From contig CM043969.1 in the NCBI GenBank assembly GCA_014529385.2, forward strand, positions 36,639,922 through 36,703,921: a DNA stretch of 64,000 nt, written 5' to 3'. The notes beneath the pieces were generated by a model. It was not told the origin of the DNA. It made no database searches and was given only the letters and a program-made list of their open reading frames with translations. Both the position numbers and the translations under genes were made by a program. Positions 10,693-20,798 of this stretch are shown in pieces; position 1 is the stretch's first letter; every line of letters begins with the position of its first letter. The stretch comes from Adiantum capillus-veneris (taxonomy: Eukaryota; Streptophyta; Polypodiopsida; Polypodiales; Pteridaceae).

Positions 10693-12919
10693 ATGGAGAA
10701 TTTAGAGCAGATGATGAAGATGATTGCAGAATTAAGCGCGAACGATTTTGATGATAAGTCAACAGTTCCAGATTTTTCAAAGATGCTTCAATTGGTTCAA
10801 GGATCTCTACTTGAAATAGAGACCGTAAAGAAGAAAAATCAAATCAATGAAGCTTTGGATGCAGCTTTAGATGCAGTATATGACGAGAGGCGAGTCTTTG
10901 ATGGATATGATCCAGAGGGCTACCTAGAGTGCTATGAGCTAGAGACCAAGGTAAGAGGGATACCAGAAGAGTTGATGATCAAATCTTTTGAGCAGTTAGT
11001 GAGTTCAGATGTGAAGGAGTAGGTTCAAGAGGTTACTAGAGCCTACAACGGCAACTGGGAGTATTTCAAAGAAGCTATTGTGCAAGCACGTTATGAGCAG
11101 TATGAAATCTATCAAGAACAGAGTTCAAGTCTACCGGACTACGTAGATATCCGAGGACAAGTACGATCAAAGTTAGAAGCTGTGATTGATGAGTTTATTG
11201 TACAAGATGCTACCTTCTTACAAGCTAATGATGAAGACATAGTCAAAGCTGTGTATGAGAAGTTGGGGTTTGCAGATGCCTTGCATGAAGTAGAAGTCCT
11301 TGAGGGTGAGTCTCTACAGCCTCAAACTGCACAGGGTAAATTTTGCAAAGAACCTATACCTGTAGTATAGGAAGAAAAGAAATCAGGGGATCAAAACAGT
11401 GAAGTGGCTAAAGCTCAAGAAGAAGTTTTGCAGGTAAATGAGTGCAACGAAATTCAAGTAGACATGCCGGAAGATTTGGTTATAGCTGATACTTTTGCTA
11501 CTGAACCAAAATTAGAGCAAAATTTTTCTGGTGCAGATTCTACCATAGAGGTAATTGAAGATACCGGTACAGGTTTTGCCAAACACTTGGTTAATGATAC
11601 ATATGTTATAGGTCAAAGCAAGGCTGCTGATGAGAGCAGCAAGACCATGGATTTTGATATACTAGATTTACCGAATTTGGATGTACCAGATTTTGAGGAC
11701 TTGGTTGAGCAAGAGTATGTGCTTGATTCAGAGGGGGTGCAGACTCCTTCATTGACAAGTTTTAGTGAAGCACAGCTACCAAATTGGAAAATTGATCTTG
11801 AACGTGATTGCGATGATTCAGAGGGGGTGCAGACTTCTTTGACACGCTTCTGTGACCTAGAGCTACCGATCTGGCAGACTGATCTTGAATTTGATGATGG
11901 TGATTTAGAGAGGGAGCAAACTTCTTCTCTATCAAGAATTTGTGACACGGGGCTCACACTATGGCAGACTGATCATGAACTTGATGATGTTGATTCAGAG
12001 GGGGTGCATAGTGAAGTGCAATCTCTTGTTGATGAATATGATTGGTTTCATTGTGCCGATGATACAGACAGAGAAGTAGATGAAATTCTCAATGTGCATG
12101 TTGAACTTTGTGCTACAGAAGTGCAAAGATATTTAGCTGAGGGTGAAAGACTTAAAGAGCAGTTTACAGCAGATGCATTTAGTATGCATGACACATGTGG
12201 AAATCTTAGTTTACAGCAACCTGAGATGTACAGGATTGAGGAACCTTCTCAAGCGGTGGACCTAGACCTTATGTGCTTACTGGACGAAGCTTTGGAAGGG
12301 TTCTCAAACACAGATGCTAAGGATACCGATCAATCCAGATTCATGCATGATCCAGATTCATGCATGATCCATCTTGTTCAGATGCAGCATATGATGATCG
12401 GATGCAGTTGTTAGATGATGCACTACTTGATTTTGAGCCTCTACGAGATAGAGAATTGTTTTCAGATGCATCTTTTGAGCCTAATGAAGATGATTTTACC
12501 AGAGACTTGATGTATTCAGATATGCATGATTGGGATTCCAATACTAGTGAGAGTGAAGGTGCACTGCCAGTGCTTTTACCTGTGATTGATGATCGACAAT
12601 TGGATGAGCTAGTTGCACAGGGGATATGGCAGTATCTGATGCTATATGGAATCTGATACTACCCTATGATGTAGGGGATTTTGAGCTAGCTTTTGACCCA
12701 AGAGGTGATAGATATATGCATGGTCCTGGGCAATTGACTTATATGCCATATGATCCAGGCGGTGTTCATGAAGATTTGTGGGCTAATTTATGTTTATGCT
12801 GTGATGATTGGAAATTCTTGTATTTTCCCTATGATCCTGGAGGATGGTGCAAATTTTTTAAGGGAATGCTCACACTCGGACAGATGATTAGGTTCCCATT
12901 TGATCCCGGGGGCTACTAA
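10693..12919 (+). pseudogene. Gag-like protein with acidic 30-residue repeats and YDPGG motifs, degenerate
   Basis: Seen: ATG at 10693 opens a frame interrupted only by TAG at 11020-11022 and 11368-11370 up to 12414. A 17-bp tandem duplication (12334-12350 / 12351-12367) then shifts it; dropping one copy restores the frame to 12656. A further shift near 12626-12656 leads into the last segment, ending at 12919. Residues from about 70 (FDGYDPEGYLECYELE, later NWEYFKEAIVQARYEQYE) resemble the capsid fold pattern of Ty3-type Gag. The middle is very acidic with three 29-30 residue repeats. The C-terminus carries PYDPGG, PYDPGG and PFDPGG. No CCHC knuckle, protease or RT follows. Inferred: a Gag-only derivative of an LTR element or a domesticated Gag, now decayed. 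The capsid resemblance is by eye only. Confidence 0.55.
11725..12006 (+). repeat. Three in-frame 87-90 bp tandem repeats inside the Gag-like frame
   Basis: Units start at 11725, 11815 and 11902, with a partial fourth at 11992. Spacings of 90, 87 and 90 bp are all multiples of three. Each encodes a variant of DSEGVQT..., L(P/T)xWxxDLE..., and the DNA unit opens with GATTCAGAGGGGGTGCA in three of the four. Codon-length spacing suggests the repeat grew while the frame was still translated. Confidence 0.8.
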
Positions 12920-14870
12920 AGTGCCAATTGCAGATTTCAAGAGTACCAGTTACCTGTTGTAGTAGGTTGCACGGTACAAGATTTTGTTTTCTAGATTATG
13001 CCAAGTCAGAATAGGTTTTGTTATGCATCAATAAGCTTACATGGTTGGCTTCCAGCTGACTTCTTTGGACAACTGCTAAAGTATATTTACATCTTTTGAG
13101 TTGGTTCTGCTAACAGAACTTGAGGTAAAGGACTTGACGGCCATTCCGTGTGCAGACAGAGTAAGGCATACTTGAGCTTGACAGGGTTCCCTTAAGAGAG
13201 CTTAATGGTCAAGCCGTGTGCAACATTAACTCGAGCACTTGAGTCTAGCGGGGTTCACTAAACAAGTTATCATGATTGAATGCTTTGAAGATACGACGAA
13301 TGAGGTTCAGAGAATTTTGATGGGAGCTACCTAATGCTTAAGCTAGAACATTGATGATAGGATATAAGCCTTATTTAGTTTATCATATGTTTACCACTAA
13401 TGTGAGTCTGATGATGGAAAGAACTTAAGGTACCTGTAGTAGATGCAGATTGAAGTGCTTTTGGCACATACCGGAGGCTGTGCAGGTTCAGAGGGGGTGG
13501 ATATCGTGCAGCTCCGCTCCCATGCTAAGAAATATGCCAAGAAGATGCAGATCAAGCTTATTGAAAGCCTGCTTGATTAATGGTCAGTAATGAGGGCTTG
13601 TTAACATGCCAAGTTTAATGATTAATGTATGCCAGATGCAGCTTAAAAGGGCCAACTGATGCCTTAATGATGACAAAAATGATTATGCTTGAAGTGAACA
13701 CAGATGGGATATTATGATCTAGAACTGCAGTGCTTAAAGTGCTCAACCGGCCTGTCTTTCTGGCTCATCGATTGGAGCTACGGTGAAGAAGTTATGGCAC
13801 TTTGAAGTTTAAGTCGATTTGCAAATCCGTACCGGATTGGGCAACTGCAGTTGAGGTAACAGAGATGAAATGAATGCACGGGCCTGAGGTGCTCACTTTG
13901 TGGAGCTCGTCCATCTTTTCAGATTAGTGATCGGAGTCCCGGTCGCCAAGATATTGGCCAATTAAGATATACCGGGGGCCGGCTCCGTACCAGTCTAGGC
14001 GGCTCGGTCGATTTCTCAGCTGGGAGTTGTGTCTATTGTCTAGAGTTTGGGATGCGGGAGCAGTAGTAGCTTCTCATGCCCGGGATGTCATTTTATGCAG
14101 TGCTTGGCCGACAGTGGCCGTAATTGACAATACCCGGCTGACAAGAAAGAAACTCTGACACCTTTTATCGGATGTGATGAGAAGGCTTTACTTCAATGCA
14201 ATCACCTTTACTTGCATCTTAAAGGTATGCAGGATTATACGAGAGGTTGATACGGGCATCGAAGTTCAAGATGAAGGTTAGACAAGGACTATGGGGGAAA
14301 GATGTTGTGCTTTGCATTGCTTTGCTCAGTGTGTATGCCTAGTGTTGTGGTGATTGGATTAAGGTGGCCGCCCAGTGGAGCTTGGCCGATATGTATGCCA
14401 AATGTGATGCCCTTCATAGGGCCGCCCAAAGAGCCCACCCATGACCTTAAATTCCTCGGCTGCCCACTATGAGGCTTAAGGAGGCCACCCAATAAGGGCC
14501 CAAAAAGGTTTTATTTTTAAGTGGGAAAGAAGGGTGTGTGAAAAGCAAGGGAAAAGAAAAGGCATGGCGAGCAGATGACGGGCAAGGGCGCAACCTGAGA
14601 AGGCGGTGCTCGCGCCGGGCCGTAGCGCGGTTGGATCAGAGCTCGCATGAGACGAAAAATGTTCGGCATGCCATGGCGATGGGGTTTGGTACCAGCTACA
14701 ACAGAAACAACCTCGCTCGACTCGCTACCTGCCACATCATCAGGTCAAGTCCCACGCCACATCAATCACGGCACCGTGACTGATGGGCAGAGGAAGAGTA
14801 GGGCATAATAAGAGAAGAGGGCTATCAACGAGGAGGGTAATAAGAGGAGAGAAAGGGCAGGAGGAAGGAG

Positions 14871-14942
<72 letters not shown>

Positions 14943-15111
14943 GCTTGATTGCAAGCCAACGGAGGCATCAACGAAGAGAAGGGGCGTGAAGCAAGAAAGG
15001 GAGGAGGTTACGAAGCGAGGATTGTAAGCAAGAGAGGGCATAACTCGAGAGGAACCAAAGCTTGGCGAGGAAGCAACGAAAACAGCAATAGGAGGAGATT
15101 TTAGACGGGCG
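12920..15111. other. Non-coding DNA after the Gag-like frame
   Basis: No gene recognised. 13120-13260 holds two diverged copies of a roughly 65-bp unit (CCGTGTGCA... CTTGA... GGGTTC). A purine tract CAGAGGGGGTGG at about 13490 resembles a polypurine tract and echoes the repeats in the upstream frame, but no LTR pair could be matched to it. 13900-14110 is GC-rich. 14373-14500 has GGCCGCCC/GGCCACCC repeats. Confidence 0.45.
14873..14940. repeat. (CT)n microsatellite
   Basis: About 34 uninterrupted CT units, the source of false Leu/Ser and Arg/Glu frames. Confidence 0.95.
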
Positions 15112-15346
15112 TATCAGGAGCAATTTCAGTGGGCCAGAAATTGTCGGATACTTAGAATGACTTGTTAAGGTACAAGTACTGCTAAACAACATTACAGATG
15201 GTTGTTTATACATATAGCAAATGAAAAAGTTTCATTGTTTGTACCTAGAAGTGATCACTGTTTTCACCTTCTATTATGGTTTAGACGTTTCAGCAAAGCT
15301 TGCACAAGATTGCAACTGAAAGTATTTAGTTTCTTTTCAGACCTAT
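15112..15346 (+). repeat. Left inverted repeat of the 5 kb unit
   Basis: It pairs with 19886-20120 on the opposite strand. Shared landmarks are ATTGTCGGATACTTAG, GACTTGTTAAGGTACAAGT, CATTACAGATGGTTGTTT and CACCTTCTATTATGGTT. Confidence 0.8.
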
Positions 15347-15621
15347 ATACATCCCTTTTAAATGTGTGCTAGGTGCATCACATTTGCCATAAGTATTGGC
15401 AAGGATCACCATGGATATACAGGTTCGGATCTGTTTTTTGCTAAATGCATGCACACTAGGTGTTATGGGCCCTAGTGTTTAGCAAAGGCTGATTTGGAAC
15501 AGCATGCATATTCCTCAACTTGGTTCTTATGAAGTATTTTGCACTCTCTGTGCAGTGTCTATCTCAATGAGTTTACTTTTCGGTCTACCAATCACCAATA
15601 GAGGTCATGGCTCGGTTTGGG

Positions 15622-15967
15622 TGTTTGTGGATCTTTCACGTTAACCACTATGGTTATTCAGCCAACTGTTGATTTCTCAGCAATGCGGTACGATAGTGTG
15701 ATCCCCGTTTACTAGCCATCTAGAACGACTGGCTGTAAACCGTGGGGGAAACACACTTCAGTACTGTCACTTGTCCAAGGGTATATGCAGACTATGTTTG
15801 TGGATCTTTCACGTTAACCACTATGGTTATTCAGCCAACTGTTGATTTCTCAGCAATGCGGTACGATATTGTGATCCCCGTTTACTAGCCATCTAGAACG
15901 ACTGGCTGTAAACCGTGGGGGAAACACACTTCAGTAATGTCACTTGTCCAAGGGTATATGCAGACTA
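15622..15967 (+). repeat. 173-bp tandem duplication
   Basis: Copy 1 (15622-15794) and copy 2 (15795-15967) differ at only two positions seen by eye. It is a recent duplication without coding content. Confidence 0.9.
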
Positions 15968-16439
15968 CAAAGTGTAATCTTGTGCTAAAGGATATGCAAG
16001 TGCGTACGTTAGCACCACATGATCCAATTAGTAAGCATTTATCGCTCTACTTGGAGTTTTCTTACCACAAGTTTAAGCATGTTTGCGATTAAGTGTAGTC
16101 TCTTCATGTTTTAATCAATTTTAATCAATTTTAAGTGTAGTCTCTTCATGTTTTAATCAATTTTTCAACCTTGAACACTAGTTATGGTGGGGTTATTTAT
16201 TGTTGAACTTGGAAAACAAGTCAAGGACTTAAACTTGGCTGATGAGTCATGTTAGCAAGTTACTTTCATGGAAAGTGAAAAGAGGTACTCTTTAGGGTAC
16301 ATCTTTGTGTGATAACTCGTTGTGCATACTCATGTGTGTTCTAAATGGAGTCTACACACTATGATAGGATAGGAATCGGTAACATAAGATGGTTGCATAT
16401 GGACAACAATGTGAAAAATCAAGATATTACTCTTGGTTT

Positions 16440-16583
16440 CATTGAACCTCCTGCTGAACCGTGTTCTAGTCAACCAAACAGTTGGATCCATGAAGGATGC
16501 CACTTGGGAAAACATTAATGTTCTTAAGAAGAAGTTCCCCACTTTTGTTTTCGAGGACGAAAACTCTTCTTTAAGGGGGGAGT
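16440..16583 (+). pseudogene. Ty3/gypsy polyprotein C-terminus (chromodomain end), fragment
   Basis: The frame reads RVLVNQTVGSMKDATWEN, then VLKKKFPTFVFEDENSSLRG and TAA at 16583-16585. The DATWEN block and the FPxFxxED...LRGE tail are the usual end of plant chromovirus polyproteins, and a purine tract (TTAAGGGGGGAG) follows as expected before a 3' LTR. Nothing of RT or the integrase core is present upstream, so only the last 45 or so residues survive. Confidence 0.7.
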
Positions 16584-16585
16584 AA

Positions 16586-16739
16586 TGTCAGGACATCGGC
16601 AAGGCCGGACTAGACAAGGGCAGAGCCGGGCTAGGCGATGTGGAACGGGGAGTCCAACTAGGGCAAAGGGCTAGGGGCTTTGCTATATAATGGGTGGTTG
16701 GGTGGTGGACTATCAGGCTCTAGCTTCCCTTGTCTTACA
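16586..16739 (+). repeat. Short (154 bp) gypsy 3' LTR
   Basis: Starts TGTCAGGACATCGG just after the purine tract and ends CTTGTCTTACA, so it is TG...CA bounded. It contains a TATA-like TGCTATATAATGG at about 16681. Layout and length resemble the TRIM-like LTRs at 47453-48076, read on the minus strand. No second copy of this LTR is in the window. Confidence 0.6.
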
Positions 16740-18435
16740 ATAATCAACGTGCTAAAGCATCCTGATGGTACAATCAAGCAAAGAGCACACAAGCTACAAG
16801 ATTTGCTCTTTGGAAGACAGCATCAGAAAGCCTCGATATCAGAAACCCTTGAGTTAATCACTCAAGATCCAACTCTTGCACAGCATATTGGTTTTAATTG
16901 CATTGATCTTCAAATCAAGGTAGAGCCAACCACGGCTATGCATAGACACGATTGTTCAACCCATGCAAACAGTCGTCCCGGAGTACGCCATCTAGGAGGG
17001 GTGGAAGGGAACTAAGTAATTAAGGGCAATGTTTGAAGAGGGAGGAAAAAGTTTGATGTTAACGTGTGATTTTTTGCCAAATTACCTAATAATGCCCTTA
17101 TAAATCATCAACAGGGGAATTTAACTGATAATATCTCCCCGATGAGTGTAATTAGTGTATATACTATCAGAAAATCATCAACAAATAGTCCTTTTTTGTT
17201 ATTTTTCATCATTTTTCTTGATATTGAGACTTAAAAAGTGATAAATACAACAAAAAACAATAAATCTGTGTTTTTCAATGGATTTTCTTAATTATTGGAT
17301 TTTCACTTTGCTTTTTTAGCGCATTTTGTTATTTTCTTTCATTTTTTTAATAAACAGGTCAAAAATTTTAAAAAAATAGCAACGGAGCTCAGAGGGAAAA
17401 AGTGAAGACACGGTGGTGATCAGAAAGACAAGTCAGACAAGCATGAAAAATTTCAATCAAATCGGCAGATGGAAGCGGGAAGCCTAAATTTGGCAGCCGG
17501 ATCTACTTTTGCAAAATTCTTGCAGAATGAGCTATAAGAATCCAATTGGGGAAATTTTTGAGTCTAACATAGATTTCACGGCATAGTAGGACTAACAGGG
17601 GAATTTGGGGAAAAATGGTTTGGGAAGTCTGAGTATAGATATCCAAGGTAGATTAAAATCACCTCATTTCCACTTGTTGCCTTTGGAGAGAGAGCTTTTC
17701 GACTCTCTTCGCGTGCATTTTCTGGAGTCTACAATTGCCTGTTTTCAGCGCCGTCTCACACGAGACATGAGGGATAAGTTCTATACGTATCAATGATCCA
17801 TTTTGTACGGCCGGTAGCTAGTCTAAACCCTTGGAAAAAACTCTAGAATTCGAGCAGTGCACGAAGGCCTACGACCAAAAATTGACCGTAGCGGCCTGTC
17901 AGCTCAACCAAATCAGATGAGGTTTAAATTGTAGCATACCCCAACATAATAGAACACTTCTATATCAATAGTTGACCATTCGGAAATGGTTGAGGGGGAC
18001 CCCAAGTAGAAAAGCTAGGTTTTTGGCAGATGCCATAATTGGATTCTGACTCCACAGACAGCTTACCTACGAGGTCTATATACAATGTATATGATTGGTT
18101 TCATACAATCAATCAAGCCAAGCCCTCGAAAAGCAAAAAATGGCTCGAAGGATACAAAGCATCAAATTCAACATACGAGGTCAAACTGACTTCGAATGGA
18201 CCAAAATTGGATGAGTTGCTTCACGACTATGTTGCGGACAAGTCTATAGCCTCAAACGTGACTAACCAACTCTACAGGCCATGTAATCACAAAAATCGGT
18301 GATTTCAGAGTCGATAAAGCACGAAGTGATGTCGGCAAGACCAAACTTTACCAAATTCAATTTAGGACTTGTTTTAGGTGTATAGAATGTGTTTAGGTCA
18401 AAATTTTCAAGTTTTGCAAGAAAAAGCTGACTGCT
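16740..18435. other. AT-rich interior of the inverted-repeat unit
   Basis: A frame of about 90 codons (about 16746-17014, HPDGTIKQRAHKLQDLLFGR...) has amino acid use that could be coding, but matches nothing I know and lacks an in-place ATG. 17040-17400 is very AT-rich. A second frame at 18039-18302 is no more convincing. Otherwise nothing recognised. Confidence 0.35.
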
Positions 18436-19041
18436 GTAAATAATCGTGATTATTTACTTTTGCAATATTTTGGCTTGAAAATTGTATCATCACTTCACCT
18501 ATCACTTGTACACACCTATTACATGCCAAATTTCAAGTATGAGCCAAAATGATCAATTATAACTTAGAAAATTGCCAAAAAAACGCAAAGAAGTCCTTGC
18601 AGGCCAATTTCTGAGTTATAAGTCACATTTTTTTATCCAAATCACCTCATATCACACACACAGGGTATGTACCATGCCTAGAACCAAGTTGTACCAAAAA
18701 ATGTTCATTTTGATGAAAAATTAATCATCGTGGTTATTTACTTTTTGGCCAAAATGGGAGAAATTTGCAACTTTGCCATCATGGGACCAAAGTACATGAT
18801 GTCCTAAGTCCTAAGCCCACTAGCCAAGTTTGAACAAATTTGGAGCTCAAAATCTCAAATTCCTTCACATCTACTGTTTCAGAGACCTAAAGCCTAAATC
18901 TGGCATCATTTTCATCCTATGCACTCAAATGAGCCCATATTTCACTCAGAGTATCTAATTGATGTATACTTCAAGCCTATAATGCCAAGTTTGCAAAAAG
19001 TTGAAAAAATTACTCAGCTGTAAATAATCGCGATTATTTAC
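18436..19041. repeat. Three spaced palindromic motifs in diverged ~290 bp repeats
   Basis: A 10-bp arm GTAAATAATC, a 2-bp centre and arm GATTATTTAC form a perfect palindrome at 18436-18457 and again at 19020-19041. A degenerate copy lies at about 18720-18741. Spacings are 284 and 300 bp, and the flanks share weak AAGTTT(T)GCAAAAAG-type similarity, so this looks like an old tandem array with the palindrome best conserved. Confidence 0.75.
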
Positions 19042-19230
19042 TTTTGTTACAATTTTTTGTGTGGACTTCATAATTTTGATCTTTACATGTTTTTATGCAT
19101 CTATGCATGTTCAAAAATTGATTTGAAGAAATTTGGACTCAATATGTCGTCATTTCAGACTGAAGGACATTTTAGAGAAGAATCTGTCAAATTTGCTAAC
19201 TTTGACACTCTATTCACTTAAACAAGAGCC

Positions 19231-19778
19231 ATGCAAGCTGCAAAGAAGGCCAAGACGAAGCTCTCGCAAAAGGAGAAGTTGCAAGAGCTACCACCATACC
19301 AACTGGACCACAATTCAGTCAAGACTGCCAAAGCAACTTATCTGTCAAGAGGAAAATTGAAAGAGAACAACACCACAGTGTTCACAGGTAGATTCAAGAG
19401 CGAAGAAGGACATCAGGTAGAACTGCAACTTCTACCAAAAGAAGTATATGATGTCGCAATAAAGCCCGAGACCAAAGAAGCCAACCGAAGGCTGGGGCTC
19501 AGAGAGTTTTACGAACAAGAGCTATGTGGAGTGGATTTCCAAAAAGCTTATGAGCTCTTGTCCACAATCAAAGAAGATGGAACCGTCCAAATCTCTCACC
19601 AGCAAGGGAGCAAAGTTGAAGTGGTGATTACATAAGAGATAGTGGCAAAATCTCTCAAACTGCCAATAGAAGGAATGACAATGAGGGCAAGAGATAGAAG
19701 GACGGTAGGAACCTTCACCAAGGAAATCGCCATTGCTACATCTGCTGATCTCATCCAGAAACTAAATACCTATTGCTA
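19231..19778 (+). pseudogene. Unknown basic protein frame, broken by one TAA, ending in the inverted repeat
   Basis: Seen: ATG at 19231, 134 codons to TAA at 19633-19635; the same frame then continues (EIVAKSLKLPIEG...) to TAA at 19776-19778, about 182 codons in all. The N-terminus is Lys-rich (AAKKAKTKLSQKEK). The C-terminal segment VEVVIT-x-EIVAKSLKLP loosely resembles plant transposon-associated proteins that carry an I-A-x-x-L-x-L-P block; this is a weak impression. The final codons (QKLNTYC) lie in the repeat that forms the right inverted repeat, so the element end supplies the protein end. Role unknown. Confidence 0.4.
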
Positions 19779-20000
19779 AAATCAGTTGCAAGCCTTGAAA
19801 AAATGTTTGAACCATAATAGAAGATGAAACATTAATCACTTATAGTGACAAACAATGAAACCTTTTCATTGTTTAGTTCTAAAACGAAACTAAATACCTA
19901 TTGCTGCAATCATTTGCAAGCCTTGCAAAAACGTTTGAACCATAATAGAAGGTGAAACATTAATCACTTCTAGTGACAAACAATGAAGCCTTTTCATTAA
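19758..20000 (+). repeat. 128-bp tandem duplication at the right inverted repeat
   Basis: Copy 1 is 19758-19885 and copy 2 begins at 19886 (GAAACTAAATACCTATTGCT in both). The second copy belongs to the inverted repeat proper; the first is an extra internal copy. Internal reiteration of terminal repeats is a feature of foldback-type elements. Confidence 0.8.
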
Positions 20001-20120
20001 TAACCCAGACCCTTGCTATATGTATAAACAACCATCTGTAATGTTGTTTAGCTGCACTTGTACCTTAACAAGTCATGCTAAGTATCCGACAATTTTTGGC
20101 CACCGAAATTGCTCCTAATA
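19886..20120 (-). repeat. Right inverted repeat of the 5 kb unit
   Basis: On the minus strand it reproduces 15112-15346, apart from a roughly 15-bp extra stretch (GGGTCTGGGTTATTA on the minus strand) near 20010-20030. Confidence 0.8.
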
Positions 20121-20209
20121 TGTTGTGTTGAAAATGGTCTAGAAAATAGATATGACCAACACCTAGGGACTTTGTTGTGACACATACTTGAAATAGTGGG
20201 CGCCACTAT

Positions 20210-20436
20210 TGTTACCATATACATGTGGTAGTGATGTGTGTGAACACACTAGGACCGCCGGGGCATTTTTTCCCTCTTTAGGAGGTTTTTTCCCCCGTGC
20301 ATTGTATATACGCCCATCACTCTAGGGCTATCAATCTTTCCATTTCACACTAAGTAATACACTCTCTATTGTGTGCCTTGAGCTTCCCTCGTCTTCTCCA
20401 AGCTGTGTGTGTTTCTCCGCAACCCTAATTCCAACA
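20210..20436 (+). repeat. Copia-2 5' LTR
   Basis: Starts TGTTACCATATACATG and ends CCTAATTCCAACA. A TATA-like TTGTATATACGC lies at about 20304-20315. Two bases separate the LTR from the primer site. Confidence 0.93.
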
Positions 20437-20438
20437 AT

Positions 20439-20450
20439 TGGTATCAGAGC
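20439..20450 (+). other. Copia-2 primer binding site
   Basis: TGGTATCAGAGC, complementary to initiator tRNA-Met, two bases after the 5' LTR. Confidence 0.93.
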
Positions 20451-20798
20451 AGGTCACGTCCTCCCGGGCTTAGTCGCCAGCTGCTCCAGCACACGCCTGC
20501 TCACTTTCTCCGATTTCAGTGAGCTTTGGCGAGCGTTCGCAGGTCGACAAAAATTTCGGGTGAGCTCAAAGAGCTCGGTCTGCTCATAATTCTGATTTGG
20601 GCTCATTTCGTCCTCCGTTTCCACTACAGGCAGTACTGCACAGGCTATTTCGTCATTTTGTGCAGAGTTTCTGTCAGTGCCGTTTTCTGCATAACAGGTG
20701 CCTTATAGTCTTCTACGGTTTGTGCTATATAGCATAGGTTGTTCCCACTCCATTTCTCCTATTTTCGAGCAGTTTTCACATCAAGTACAGCATTTACC

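Larger units (their letters stand above)
15112..20120. mobile_element. 5 kb unit bounded by inverted repeats (putative DNA transposon or foldback element)
   Basis: Seen: the sequence starting TATCAGGAGCAATTTCAGTG at 15112 reappears inverted, with about 93% identity over its first 100 bp, ending at about 20120 (reverse strand TATTAGGAGCAATTTCGGTG). Similarity continues with small gaps to about 15346 on the left and about 19886 on the right. The interior holds a 173-bp tandem repeat, a gypsy chromodomain end with short LTR, palindromic repeats and one 134-codon frame. No transposase motif was seen and no target duplication was found at the ends. It could be a non-autonomous long-TIR transposon that captured or received a gypsy fragment, or two oppositely oriented copies of one repeat. 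Confidence 0.5.

Noticed and set aside
16746-17014. Frame of about 90 codons (HPDGTIKQRAHKL...) as a gene
   Set aside because: No ATG at a sensible start, no family recognised, and it lies between an LTR end and AT-rich repeats. Kept only as a remark.
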